From Dryobates pubescens (lineage: Eukaryota; Chordata; Aves; Piciformes; Picidae): a stretch of DNA of 64,000 nucleotides. Both the position numbers and the translations under genes were made by a program. The notes below the pieces were generated by a model. That model searched no databases. It was not told where the DNA came from and saw only the letters and a list, made by a program, of their open reading frames with translations. The stretch covers positions 9,401,266 to 9,465,265 of the forward strand of contig NC_071644.1 of NCBI RefSeq assembly GCF_014839835.1, in the 5' to 3' direction. Shown one piece after another: positions 1 to 38,999 of this stretch (positions are counted from its first letter, which is position 1; every line of letters begins with the position of its first letter).

Positions 1-1334
1 CCGAGCTGGCACGCCGTGAATTCTGCATCTGGGACTCGGCCACAGCGTGGGGTGTGCCGGGAGTTCACCCAACTCCTGTCCTTCTCATCACTCACCCGTG
101 CGGGCAGGACATGCCAGGCAGCCGGAGAGTCGGCTGCAGCTCCTCAGAGGGCATGAGGCTGATTCTTCCAGCACATCCTTTCCCACTCCCCCTGCACTGC
201 AGGTGAGCAAGGGGGCATGGGACTGGGCACCTCTGATAAGTCGTCTACAGCTGAGGTCGTCAGGGCAGGGGACAGCAGCTGCTCCCCCTGCGACAATGCT
301 GGGGGCCTCTCACCCCACTGCAGCAAAGCCCCTAGGGGACTGCAGCTCTGCCGCTTGCTGCCGTGCCGTGCCATGCCGTGCCACACCGCGGCACAGCGGG
401 TCAGGTTCTGCTCAGCTCACAATGACAGAGGTAACATTTACACAGCGTCGAGAGCCCATCAAATATTCATGGGGTGGTTATTTATTGATGGGCAGAGGCT
501 GGCGCAAGCCACGCCGGTGCTGCCCTTCTGGGCAGATGCCCACTGCCCCCAAATCTCTGGGCGTTCTCCTCAGGGAGCTGCCGATGTCTGCCGCGTCCCC
601 CCCGGTGGAGGGCTGGCGCTGGCACCGGTGGGATTACGCAGCTAAGGAGCTTTGCGGGAGCGGGAAGCGGTGGAGATTACAAAGCTCCTCATTAGATCGG
701 AGCCAGCCGCGTGTGATTTCCCCTGCAAGTGAAGCCCCAGCCCCGCTCCTTGCCCCTCCCCTAGGGGGGCACAGCTGGGGTGGGCAAGCAGCGCATGGCC
801 CGGCCAGAATCGGTGCCGCAGGACCAGCCGGCTTGTGCCCCCCACCCCTCTTTGGCGGGAGGTGTGGGCAGGGGTTTGCCTCGGCCCCCGGTGTTTGAGC
901 TGAGTGTAACTGGGGGGATGCGCCGCTGGGCCCCCGAGGCAGCTGGCCCAGCTCTGGCAAACCGCGGGGCTAACACCCAGAGCACGGCTCCGGATGGAAG
1001 GGTTTGTTTCGGACTCACACCCACCCAGGAGAAGGGCGTTGTGCCAAGGGAGAGCAGCGGCCCTGTCACCCCAAGCTGGGGCCGGGCGCATTGCCCGCGG
1101 TGGGGGCATCCGCGGTGGAGCTCCTCCTCCTTCCCCCCACCTGCCCGGGTGCTGCTCAGTTGCTCGCTTCCTGAGCTCATCAAATATTGAGGGCAGGAGG
1201 GTTGCCGGGAGCAGCTTCGCGCCCGCCGCCTCGCAGCCCCCCGCGTCACGTTGGCGGCGTGCGGGAGGAGCTCCCGCCTGGCTCGGGGCGCCGGCTAAAT
1301 TTAGGCAGCTGGAGCGGCTGCCCGCCGGAGCAGC
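1..1334. other. Upstream/intronic region before the first KCNAB2 exon seen
   Basis: No coding exon is recognised here. The left part has AT-rich patches (about 430-495) set in GC-rich DNA. A 16-nt motif, GAGCYCATCAAATATT, occurs twice (452-467 and 1173-1188) and differs at one base. In mammals KCNAB2 has alternative first exons, and the usual Kv-beta-2 N-terminal exon was not found between here and 3680, so it may lie left of the window. The long open frames here look like GC-rich chance frames. Confidence 0.6.
1150..1334 (+). promoter_or_regulatory. KCNAB2: Probable KCNAB2 alternative promoter / 5' UTR
   Basis: GC- and CpG-rich DNA lies directly upstream of the ATG at 1335. It includes a CRE/E-box-like GCGTCACGTTGG near 1243-1254 and a short AT-rich patch (GGCTAAATTTAGG) about 40 nt before the ATG. 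The ATG follows a GGAGCAGC context with no acceptor just before it, so this looks like a true first exon. The promoter role is inferred from position and composition only. Confidence 0.45.
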
Positions 1335-4300
1335 ATGCAGGTCTCCTTTGTGTGCTCCGAGCACAGCATCAAGAGCCGGAGCGCGGAGGACCGGCTGAAC
1401 CGACAGAATGCCGGCAGCCCCAGCCTGGGCACCCGCGGCAAGTTCCGAGCCGTGGCCATGGTGGCTCGGAGCCTGGGGCAGCTCTCGGTGCAGAACGCCC
1501 CCTCCTCCAGCGAGTCCAGCGTCAAGCAGCCGGGGATGAAATACCGGTAGGAAACGGGATCCGCTGCCTGCTCGGCTGCTTTCTCTGCCCTTCACCAAGC
1601 TCGGGGCGGTGGCAGGGCCTGGGGGGGCCCTGATCCTTGGCTCACGTCCTGCTCTGTGGGTTTCGGGCGCTCAAAGTGCTGACCGTGCGCCTCCGTCGCC
1701 TTCCTCACTGCTCACTCCTGTCCCCTCGCCGGGCGGCTTTGAGCCAGCCTCCTGCAAAAGCAGCGGGTTGGGGCAGGAAAGGCACCCCAAATTTGGGGGA
1801 GATCAAAAGGATCCCCGGCGCCTGCTGAGCCGCGCCGGCTGCCGAGCCGGGGGGGTCGGGGAGTCGTGGCATGCGTTAATCCGCGGGCTGCTATGACATC
1901 GCTCCGGTGCCGCCGGGGACTCGCCACCCTGCACAGCGTGCACGAAGCTGTAGCCAGGGGTCGGCCCTCAGCTGGCCACAGTCGGCCTGGAAACGAACGA
2001 GGGCAGCTAGGACACGTTGTGTCCCCCAAGCTGGCACCCACTGGGTTAACATACTCCACATCCCTGGCACTAGAGCAGAGCTCTGAGGGCTTCCCCCCGC
2101 CCCAAGATGAGTGTTAGCTCAGGCATGGGGCTGGGGGGATCCCCCCTCCGTGAGCGTGCGCCCAAGCGCCGGGATGGGGGTTCCCCCCCCCGAGATGAAC
2201 AACGCACGCCACGGTCCAGCTGCCAGCCGCTGCGTGCCCTCGCTGCAGCCCAGCTGTGCCTGGCATTAGGCAGAAAGCGCATCAGGCCGCCCGAGCATGG
2301 GGATGGCTCCAGCCGTCACCCACCATCAGTGTCCAGAGCAGCAGAGTGCCCTTGCCTGGGCACTGGGGAGGGGCTTGGGGTGGCCCCGTCTGGCTCTTGA
2401 ACTCCAAATCCTTATGGCAGTGCTGCTGGGGACACGCATGGTGACATCCTCCAAGCTCAGCACCCCGTGGTCACGTCCCCGTCCACAGGAGCAGCACCCC
2501 AGGGTCCACCTAATACCAAGCAGCGGGTGGCCAGCTCCAGGATCCCTGCTGGCAACTGGGGGGGGAGACATTGCTGGTGGGGCTGCTCTGTGCAAAGGGG
2601 TAGGAAAGCCATGGCACAGTGCCAGGGGGTGCTTGGCCTCTCCTGCTATCTGCCAGCATCCCCGTTGGGCAGCCAGTCAACACACTTCCAGTCAGGAAAG
2701 CTGGGAGCAGCAATGTGCCCAGGAGGACCCCTGTGATGCCCGTGTAGCCTGGAAAGGCCAGGATGGGACTGGGGGCCACCACGACCCCCCCAGCATGGTG
2801 GGCTTGAGTCACCACCAGCCCATGGCCAGGGTCTCTCCCCACCCTGAACGTAAAGCAGGGCTGAGGGCAGCCCCCGCACCTCCTGGTGCTAGGCATTAAG
2901 GCAGCAGCACGGCAGGACGGTGCCCCGGCTCGGCTCAGCCCTCGGCTCACCGTGGCTGCTCCCTGCCCGGCTCCCTGTGCCCATGCCGGCGGTGGCGGTG
3001 CCTGCCGGTTGCTACGCGACACGGGCGCGGGCGAGCTGCCGGCTCACCTACACTTTATTTATTTTAACGCTCCTCTCTCCAGCCTTTGTCATCTCCCGGC
3101 ACAAGCTGGCTCTCCGTCGGCGCGGCGCAGGCGGCTGCCAGCCCGGCCCCCTTCCCCGGAGCTGTGCTCCGGCTCCTTGTGCCAACCAACTTCCCAGGGG
3201 TACTCCACTTCTCCCAGACCCTGCTCCGCTGCCCAGCACCTTCTCCCTGTGCCAGCCCTGTGCTCCACCACAGAGAACAGGCACAGCTCATGCCACATGT
3301 GGGATACTCCAGGGCTGGCCCCCACTGTGCCAGTCCCACTGTTCCTGCCCCGTCCCCTCACGCTGGCAGCTCTGTCAGGGCATGGGACACCCTTGTCACA
3401 GGGAGCAGCACTAACAAGGGCATTGCCCACTGCCTCTCCTGGGTACCCTGCTGGGCACAGCAGTTATTTAGTGTGTGGGGAGTGGCATCGCTGTGCCGGT
3501 GCTGGCCATGCCACCGCCAATCAGCTGTGTGCCCAGCCTAGGACGGCTTCGACTCCGCGATGGGGAGACCCTGGCTGCGGGATGCCCCTAGGCACAATGG
3601 GGACAGGGACCAGCAGCAGCACGTGGGAATGGCGTCCAGGGGCTTTCTGGTGGCTTTGCTAACAGCTCTCTGTCTTCCAGGAACCTGGGCAAGTCCGGGC
3701 TGCGAGTGTCCTGCCTGGGCCTGGGTAAGTGCCAGGCTTTGCCATGCCCCCTCCGTCCCGCGGCTGCCACTCCGGCAATGCTTTGCCAAGGGAAGGGCAG
3801 GAAAGGGTTTCCCCAGGCCCTGCGGCGGCCTTGAGACGCAGCCCAGAAGCTGTCAAATTCATTTCCCCTTTTCACCTCCTGAGTAATGGGAAGTGACCAG
3901 GCTGTGCTGGGAGCACCGTGCCGCACGCGGCCAGGCCAACCACAGCACGCCAGGGCTGTGCCAGGGGAGTGGGGCGGGCGGCCGTGGGCCAGGGGAGCGG
4001 CGGCTGGGTGCTCCCCACTCTCACCACGCGTTCACCCTCTCCCCTGCAGGGACATGGGTGACGTTTGGAGGGCAAATCACAGACGAGGTAAGGGTTGTGC
4101 CCTGAGGGGATGGTGCCAGCAGAGCCATGGGCCTTGGCCTCGGTGCCCGTGGTCTGCTGGAGCTCAGCAGCACGCAGCGCTCAGCCACCTTCACCGCCCC
4201 CCGCTGTCCCCTCGCAGATGGCAGAGCAGTTGATGACTTTAGCCTACGACAATGGCATTAATCTCTTCGACACGGCAGAAGTCTACGCTGCTGGCAAGTA

Positions 4301-7300
4301 GGTGCCCAGCTTTGGTGGCAGCACATGGGGCCTCCCCCTGTACCCCAGCCTCTGGCACTTCTGAGCTGGGAGTCTCCCAGGATGGGGCAGCCAGTGCTGC
4401 CTCTTGTGGGTGATGGCTGTGGTGCCTGTGCCATACGGGCATAAGCATGCACTCTTCCTGGCATGGTGAGCCACAGCTGCCAGGGACCAGGGCCATTCCT
4501 GCTGGTGGCTTCTGCTCCCTGTGGCTGCAGAAGGTCAGGTGCCAGCATCTTACATCCCCTTACCTTGTAGGGCCGAGGTGGTGCTGGGGAACATCATCAA
4601 GAAGAAGGGGTGGAGGTAAGCTGAGCTTTCATCCAGCGCAGCAAAGTCATCCCTGCGGTGCCCACGGGCTGGGCAAAGCTGTGTGAATGTGGGCAGGGAG
4701 CAAGCAGAGCACACAGGGCTTCATGGGTACCACCAGCAGTGACGCTCTGTTTCTCCCTGCAGACGGTCCAGCCTGGTGATCACCACCAAAATCTTCTGGG
4801 GAGGAAAGTAGGTAGCATGCCAGCCCCGTGCCGGAGCAGCCAGAGCCTGCTGGGCTCTCACCTACCTTTGCTCTTGCAGGGCCGAGACGGAGAGGGGCCT
4901 GTCCCGGAAGCACATCATTGAAGGTAGGGATGCTCGCTGGGCACTGCCAGCCTCAGTGCCAGGCTGTGCCGTAGCTGGCTGGTGGCACGGAGCCTGGCAC
5001 ACCTGATGGTCCTGTTGGTGTGGCAGGCCTGAAGGCATCACTGGAGCGGCTGCAGCTGGAGTATGTGGATGTGGTGTTTGCCAACCGGCCGGACCCCAAC
5101 ACGCCGATGGAAGGTGGGTGCTGCCCCGCGGCACCACGCTCCTCCCTGCTGCCTCTCGTTGGTGTCACGGTTGGTTTGTGCCAGGCTCTTACCTCAAGGG
5201 TGTTTCCCCTTCCCAAGCAGAAAGCACTCCTCTGCCACCAGGGTCACCCACAGCAGCTGAACCTCTGCCAGCCCAGCACCAGGACCCTCTCGGGCCATGG
5301 TGGGGGCGATTCAGTGGCAGATGGCTGCCCTGTCCCAGCGAGCCACTTGCTCTGCTCCGCCGGCAGCAGCCAACTCTGCTCTCTCTAAATCTCTCTTTTA
5401 TCACCAGGGGACCTATTTAGTTCCTCCAAGTCCAGGACTTTCATCGTGGAAGGTACTCCCTGCCCGCACGCTGCCGCTGCCCATGTCCCAGTGGCATTTC
5501 CTGGGGCAGAAGTTCCCCTCCTTGTGATTTCCATCCTTGTCCTCTGTTCCCTGAGCAAACCCTGCCACCAGCTGCAGAGGCAGTGGCAGCACAAGAACGC
5601 CCCCGTCCCTTCAGACCTTCCTGCAGTTCCAGGGGAGGAAAGAGGCTCTCCAGGCCCTTGCCACGGAGCACCACGGCAGGGTCCCCCCTGGCCAGGGCAG
5701 CTCTGCACCCCTTGCTCTCCCCACTGCCTGACTGTGGCTGCAGGAGTGCCTTGGCTTGGCCACGGCTCGCATGGCTCAGGGCCGGCTCCCCCGAGGCCCT
5801 CGCACAGGGTCTGGGGTTCCCTCCCTCCCCTGGGCCTCAGCACAGGGGCAACGCTTCAGGTCTCCTCCCCTGCAGTGGTGTTGGCGCCGGTACCCCGCGA
5901 GGCAAGGGGCTGGTGCCAGGAGCCTTGGGCTGCATCCATATGGGGAGAGCCCTGGCATCACTGGCGGCATGTCAGGGGTGGCCGTGGTCCCCGGCACATC
6001 CCGAGTGGCTGCTCCCTCGGTCCCCATCCTGCTCCTCTGAAAGCATCCTCGGGACACAGCGCAGCCCCAGCTCCCACCCCAGCGCTGGGGAGCAGGATGC
6101 CAGCCCCCCGCTGCCAGCGCGGACCCCGGCTAACCCCTGCCTGCTGCTCTCCCCTTCCCTCCGGCAGAGACGGTGCGAGCCATGACCCACGTCATCAACC
6201 AGGGGATGGCCATGTACTGGGGGACCTCGCGCTGGAGCTCCATGGAGATCATGGTAGGGGCCCGGGGGGCCGGGGCGGCCGCAGCGGAGCGGCCCCGGAG
6301 ACGCTGATTTAATTAGACAGCAGCTGGCAGCAGCTGAGTGCTTGCAGATGCGCTTGAGCCTTAATTATCTTCCAGGAGGGCTGCTCATGGCTCAGCTGGG
6401 GGGGTTAGAGGGGGTCAGCAGGGGGCTCGTGGGGCCAGCAGGGTGCTGAGGGTCTCGCTTCCTCGGCAGGAAGCTTACTCGGTGGCCCGGCAGTTCAACC
6501 TGATCCCGCCGATCTGCGAGCAGGCCGAGTACCACATGTTCCAGCGGGAGAAGGTGGAGGTGCAGCTGCCTGAGCTCTTCCACAAGATAGGTATGGGGAG
6601 GGGGGGAGCGTCCTGCTAACCCCCCAAAAAGCCCAGCAGGGCACCGTGCATGGCCCTGGGACTGGCCAGGCCCTGTGCCGTGCTCCCCAGGGGAGCTGGA
6701 GAGGAGCAGCCTCACCCTCTGCTCTGTCCCCAGGCGTGGGAGCCATGACCTGGTCCCCTCTGGCGTGCGGCATCGTCTCGGGGAAGTACGACGGAGGCAT
6801 CCCCCCCTACTCCCGCGCCTCGCTGAAGGTGAGCCCAGGGCAGGCTGAGCTGGGGGAGCAGGGCCAGGGGCATCTCAAGGTCCCCAGGAGACCGGCAGGA
6901 CCTGGGCAGTTGGGGGTGCCCTGACTGCACAAGTTGCTGGCAGAGCCCAGCCCTTTCCTGTGCCCCCCCAGGGATACCAGTGGCTGAAGGACAAGATCCT
7001 GAGCGAGGAGGGCCGGCGGCAGCAGGCAAAGCTGAAGGAGCTGCAGGCCATCGCTGAGCGCCTGGGCTGCACCCTGCCCCAGCTTGCCATCGGTGAGGGC
7101 ACAGGGGCACACTCTGGGGGCACATGGAAGGTGGCTGAGCCATACTCAGTCTCTCCTCTCTGCCCCCAGCCTGGTGCCTGCGCAATGAGGGTGTCAGCTC
7201 CGTCTTGCTGGGTGCCTCCAACGCCGACCAGCTGATGGAGAACATCGGAGCAATACAGGTCAGTGCCCACTGGCAGCTGTACCAGGGGAGGCAGAGCCAC

Positions 7301-8147
7301 AGGGAGCAAGCAGCCCCTGCTCACAGGGCTTAGAGAAACACAGAATGGTTTTGGTTGGAAAAGACCTTTCAGGTCATGGAGTCCAGCCCTTAACCCAGCA
7401 CTGCCAGGGCACCACCACCCCATGGCCCTCAGCACCACAGCTTTGAAACCCCTCCAGGCATGGGTGTTGCTCCACCACTGCCCTGGGCAGCCTGAGCCAG
7501 GACCTGGCAATCACTTTGGAAAAGAAATTGTTCCTCATGTCCAACCTAAACCTGTCCTGGGGCAACTTGAGGACACCTCCTCTTCTCCCGTCACCTGTTC
7601 CTTGGAAGAGAAGACCAATCACCACCTGGCTCCAGCCTCCTGTCAGGGAGCTGTAGAGCGCAATGAGGTCTCCCCTCAGCTGCTTCTTCTCAAGGCTAAA
7701 CATCCTTCAGCTCCCTAAGCTGCTCGTCTCCATCCCTGCGCTCCAGACCCTTCCCCAGCTTCATTGCTTTCCTCTGGACCCCCTCCAACACCAAGTCCCG
7801 CAGTGCAGGGCATAGGGAAAGGAGGTTGTGAAGCTGGCTGGAAACAGAAATGGGGTTTGCTCCATCTGAAGCTGCGTGGTGGAGATGAAGCTTTGCTGGG
7901 CTGGGAGGTGTGGGATGAGCCCGACCCAGGCTCCCCAGAACTGGGTCACTCCGCTGGGGCTTGCAGCAGGGAGGTGGCAGGGCGGAGGCGGCGAGCGCGG
8001 CACGGCTGCGTGCCAGCAGCAGGGGCCTGATCCTGACTCCTGGCCCGTCCCCCGCAGGTCCTTCCGAAGCTGTCGTCTTCCATCGTCCACGAGATCGATA
8101 GCATCCTGGGCAACAAACCCTACAGCAAGAAGGATTACCGCTCCTAG
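1335..8147 (+). CDS. KCNAB2: Voltage-gated K+ channel beta-2 subunit (aldo-keto reductase family)
   Basis: Cytoplasmic beta subunit that docks under Kv1 tetramers, binds NADP(H) and affects gating and trafficking. Exons: 1335-1546, 3681-3724, 4050-4087, 4218-4297, 4571-4615, 4763-4807, 4880-4923, 5027-5113, 6168-6253, 6470-6590, 6734-6828, 6972-7092, 7170-7258, 8058-8147. All junctions are GT-AG and the frame closes at 398 codons plus TAG. From [15 protein letters not shown] to the C-terminus SKKDYRS it is nearly identical to human Kv-beta-2, including [11 protein letters not shown] with the catalytic Tyr and [13 protein letters not shown]. The first exon is unlike the standard human Kv-beta-2 start. 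It encodes about 70 residues beginning [16 protein letters not shown], the inactivation-ball type known from Kv-beta-1.1 and Kv-beta-3. The core identity is certain; use of this first exon is inferred from its compatible splice phase. Confidence 0.95.
7328..7808 (-). mobile_element. CR1 LINE 3' fragment
   Basis: Antisense CR1 tail in the last KCNAB2 intron. It reads out of its 3' end as CAGAATGGTTTTGGTTGG. On the minus strand a broken frame at about 7374-7703 encodes the CR1 ORF2 C-terminal signature ([10 protein letters not shown], then NNFFSKV and LPRAVVEQ). It is 5'-truncated, as most avian CR1 copies are, and degenerate, so it is an old insertion. Confidence 0.9.
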
Positions 8148-9985
8148 GCGCGGCCGCGCCGCCCGTCGCTTGCTTTCGCTTTGTGGGAGCAGAGTGGAGA
8201 GTGCGGTTGGCACCGCGAGCGCCCAGAGCCCCTGCCCGCGCTGCCCTGGACCCTTGTACTGCTTCCGCCCGAGGGAGGGCCGGCCGGGAGCGGCAGGGCG
8301 AGTCCCAGGCCCTACGGCCGCCCCGCTCGCCGCCGCGGGGGCCGCGGGGCCGCCGGCGCGGTGCGGGGCCGGTTGCATGCGTTGCCCCTGCCCGCCGCGG
8401 AGGCGCTGGGCACGGGGTAGGAGCGGGAGCTGTACGCCCCCGAGGCCGACAACACGAAGCTGTTCCCCAGCCTGCGCCCTGCAGCCTGCGCTCGGCGCCG
8501 CCGCCCGTGGGACTGCCGCGATGGGGGGGGGGGGGAAGGGGCGATGGGGAGCCCGGGCCGAGTTGGGTGGTGGGATGTGCTGGCGGGGGCGAGATGGGTG
8601 AGGCAGTGTGCCAGTGTGCGTACAGGGACAGGCAGGGTACGCGTGGGCACACCTGGGTGCCCGTCTGCAAGCAGCTGTGCGGGCAGGCACGCACCCTGCC
8701 CCTCCCTGCAGCTGTGTTTACACCCAGAGGCACCCACACAGGCACACAGGGATGTAAATCCCCACAGTCTGTAGGTACACACAGAGCTCAGCTCAGCACT
8801 GAGATCCACTTACACCCCCACAGCCCCCTCCAGCCCTGCCAGTCTTCACCCACCCACAGCTATCCCTGCAGAGATGATGTATGGGATGCAGAGGCACACA
8901 GCTGGGCACAGGCACAGCTCTGAACCCCCCTGCCGAGCACCAGGGCTGTGCCTGTGCCCATGTACAGGTGGGTACTGTCCAGGCACATACAGTGATGCAG
9001 CTAGATCTGCATTTGTATGCAGAGACTGGGGGCTGTTCAGCCTGGAGAAATGAAGGCTCCTGGAAGACCTTACAGTGGCCTTCCAGTGCCTGAAGGAGCC
9101 TACAGGAAAGGCAGGAAGGGACTTTTTACAAGGGCTTGTAGTGATAGGACAAGAAGGAGATTGAAGCTGGGAAAGGGGAGATTGATACTGGAGATGAGCA
9201 ACACATTCGTGACAGTGAGGCTGGGGAGACACTGGCACAGGCTGCCCAGGGAGGCTGTGGATGTCTCCTCCCTGGAGCTGTTCAAGGCCAGGCTGGATGA
9301 GGCCTTGATCAACCTGGGCTGGTGAGAGGTGTCCCTGCCCAGGGCAGGGGGTTGGAACTAGATGATCTTCAAGGCCCCTTACAACCCAAGGCAGTCTGTG
9401 AGTCTGTGTGTGTGCACAGAGCTGGAGGTGTGCATCCAGAGCCAAGTGCAGCTATCCCACACCCAGCTCCATGCCCCTGTGCGTGAACATAAGCCTGGAC
9501 AGACCCATGGACAGACACAGACTGGCACCTTCCCTGTGGCTGCAGGCATCTCAGACCTGTGCTCCCCCTGGCAGCTCCCAGCCCCTTGCCCAGGGCTGTA
9601 GGTGTGCAGAGCCCTCCCCAGACTCAGCAGCTGATGCCCACCTGCGTCTGCAGACCCTTGCACGTGCTGCTGGAACAGGACAGCAGAGATGTGTGCACAC
9701 AGGGACCTGTGCACGGTCACTGCGCCCACACATGTGCTGCGAGCCCAGCGGTGCCTGCAGAGCTGTGCAGAGGTGCAGCTCTACATGCAAGAGTCTGCAT
9801 GCATCCAGGGGAGGCATCGCCACAGACGCCCATGGCACACGCCCGTGTGCCCGTGTCTGCACAGGCTGGTGGGGGGCAGTAGCTGCTACCAGCACCCCCT
9901 GGGGCTACCCCAGCACCACTATGCCCCCACCCTTACAGCAGGCGCCCCCCAGCCCCGCGGCTCACACACCCAGTAGGCTCTGCTC
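8148..9985 (+). other. KCNAB2 3' UTR and convergent spacer
   Basis: No coding exon is seen. A GC-rich stretch follows the stop and includes a run of 13 G (8523-8535). A sense CR1 fragment covers 9012-9405, followed by CA/TG-rich low-complexity DNA. No plus-strand AATAAA was seen before the ATTAAA at 10004, so the KCNAB2 3' UTR may run across the CR1 fragment to about 10.03 kb. Confidence 0.45.
9012..9405 (+). mobile_element. CR1 LINE 3' fragment
   Basis: Sense-oriented CR1 tail. It has GGGCTGTTCAGCCTGGAGAA near its left end and the ORF2 C-terminal remnant (RLPREAVDVSSLELFKAR). The typical 3' end AGATGATCTTCAAGGCCCCT is followed by a degenerate short terminal repeat. It is probably included in the KCNAB2 3' UTR if that transcript ends near 10 kb. 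Confidence 0.9.
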
Positions 9986-10000
9986 ATCCTTCCAAAGGGA

Positions 10001-10006
10001 TTTATT
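10001..10006 (-). terminator. CHD5: CHD5 poly(A) signal (AATAAA)
   Basis: TTTATT on the plus strand is AATAAA for CHD5, about 1 kb beyond its stop codon (11028). This gives a 3' UTR of about 1.0 kb. It overlaps an ATTAAA on the opposite strand. Confidence 0.65.
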
Positions 10007-10009
10007 AAA
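10004..10009 (+). terminator. KCNAB2: Candidate KCNAB2 poly(A) signal (ATTAAA)
   Basis: ATTAAA on the plus strand shares three bases with the CHD5 AATAAA. It is the only plus-strand signal I could find after the KCNAB2 stop. Its use is inferred. Confidence 0.35.
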
Positions 10010-11027
10010 CCACAGAGAACAGAACCAGGACACACGGAGCACGAGGTGAATGCGGGGGTGCTGCCTACCGCTGCTGCCAGCTGCCAGCGAGGGGGCACCG
10101 CCATGGCACAGTCGGTGTCACCACGCTCACAGCATCCCCATCCCGGCCCCAGACATGCCCTCCCTGCTGCCCACATCGCCTCCACCCATGTGCCCCATGC
10201 CCGGTGTGCCCAGACCCCTGACCTCGCCATAGCGCTGGAGGCAGTGCCAGGGCTCCCCGCAGCACACGCCAATGCTCCAGGCGGGAGCGGGCAGGGGGGC
10301 TCTGGCAGCGGGCAGGCTCTGCAGCGGGGCTGGCAGCAGGCATGCTCAAACACCACGAGGACGCAGGAATGGACTGCATGGGGGTGCCCAGGCGCGGGAG
10401 CCAGCTCGGGCCCAGCCGATGGGGCGCTGGGGCACCCGCGGGGCCCCCCTCACACCCCCACGTGCCAACAACACCAGACACAAACACGGCGACTCCACCT
10501 CCCCTCCCAGCCCCCCCTCGCCCAGCCAAACCCTTCAAGTCTTCCGTAAGAAAGTGCAAAAAATGTACACGGACAGAGCCCCCCGCGCCAGCCGCCGCGG
10601 CCACCGGGGGGCACAGCGGGTGAAGCACACTCAAAGCGGGGGCGGGAAGCCGGCGGCGCCGGGGGCGGCTCGGCACCCACCCAGGCAAAGCTGCACGTCC
10701 CCAACCCTTCCTCCAGCGACAGGGCAGCTTTCGGCCAGGGAACGGCTCCGGGGACTGCTTCAAGGAGAGGGGACAGCTGCCATCAGCCAGGCTCCGGGCT
10801 GGGGGAGCACACGGACCCCCCAGGCACGGGCAGCAAGCCCAAGGGCTCCGTCCCTGCTGCTGCCCGTTGCGGTCGCTTGAACCAGACCCACACACGGACA
10901 CAAGCGCTTGGGCAACAGCCAAGACCGGGGCCCCCGCAGCCCCCGGTGTCCCCGGCAGCCCCGCGCAGCAGCTGGCACAGCCTTACCTCAGCTGGAGATG
11001 GAGCTGCAGAGGACAGTGGTGGAACAG

Positions 11028-36088
<25,061 letters not shown>

Positions 36089-36290
36089 ACCGGGCGGCAG
36101 CAGCGCTGTCGGCCCCCCCCCGGGGCGAGCGGCGGGCGCGGCCCCTCCGCGCCAAGATGGCGGCGCCGGCCCCGCCCCCCGTGACGTGGCCCACGCGGCC
36201 CCGCCCCCGGCCCGGCGCTCCCCGAGGAGCACCGAAGCCCCCCGGTCCCCCCAGAGCCGGCAGCCGAGCGCGGGGTATCAACAACTCTCC
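36089..36290 (-). promoter_or_regulatory. CHD5: CHD5 CpG-island promoter
   Basis: Very CpG-rich sequence surrounds the CHD5 start codon (island about 35600-36250), with no TATA box seen. It is squeezed between the CHD5 ATG (36088) and the RPL22 poly(A) signal (36297-36302), so the CHD5 5' UTR and core promoter must fit in about 200 bp unless they overlap the RPL22 3' end. Confidence 0.65.
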
Positions 36291-36296
36291 CCTCCC

Positions 36297-36302
36297 TTTA
36301 TT
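36297..36302 (-). terminator. RPL22: RPL22 poly(A) signal (AATAAA)
   Basis: TTTATT on the plus strand, about 45 bp after the RPL22 stop codon (36348). This gives the very short 3' UTR typical of ribosomal-protein mRNAs. Confidence 0.85.
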
Positions 36303-36347
36303 CCAGCAAAGCAAAACTGTACAAAATGGCTGCGGGGGGCGGGCAGC

Positions 36348-38658
<2,311 letters not shown>

Positions 38659-38930
38659 GGCGGCTCCACCGAAGGGGCAAAAAAGGAGCGCCGCGCCGCG
38701 CGCGTGCGCGGAAACTCGCTCGGGGGCGCAGGGCGCAGGCGCACAGCGCGGGACCACGCCGGGCCGGGCCGCACGGCGTGCGCAGGCCGCGTCAGAGGAG
38801 CGCCGAGAGCACCGATGACATCCGCACCCTCCCACCCACGCCGCTGGCTGTTCCGCGAGCGAGTAGTGCTGCCTGGCTGGGCGGGGCCTGGCGGTCGGGA
38901 CCGGTGTGGCTGCTGCCGCGGGCGCGGGGG
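38659..38930 (-). promoter_or_regulatory. RPL22: RPL22 promoter with 5' TOP tract
   Basis: Upstream of the ATG the sense strand reads CTCCTTTTTT (38679-38688). This is a C-initiated pyrimidine tract typical of the 5' terminal oligopyrimidine start sites that link ribosomal-protein mRNA translation to mTOR/LARP1. A CpG-rich region follows to about 38.9 kb. The start-site assignment is inferred from the tract. Confidence 0.7.
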
Positions 38931-38999
38931 GGCAGGGGGGGAGGGGTCGCTCTGGCAGGGACCGAGGGGCTGGAGCCTCTTCGAAGCACAGGGTGCTTC

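Noticed and set aside
1547-3680. Search for the standard Kv-beta-2 first exon in this intron
   Set aside because: No frame contains the expected peptide ending QLQFYR, so it is either left of the window or absent.
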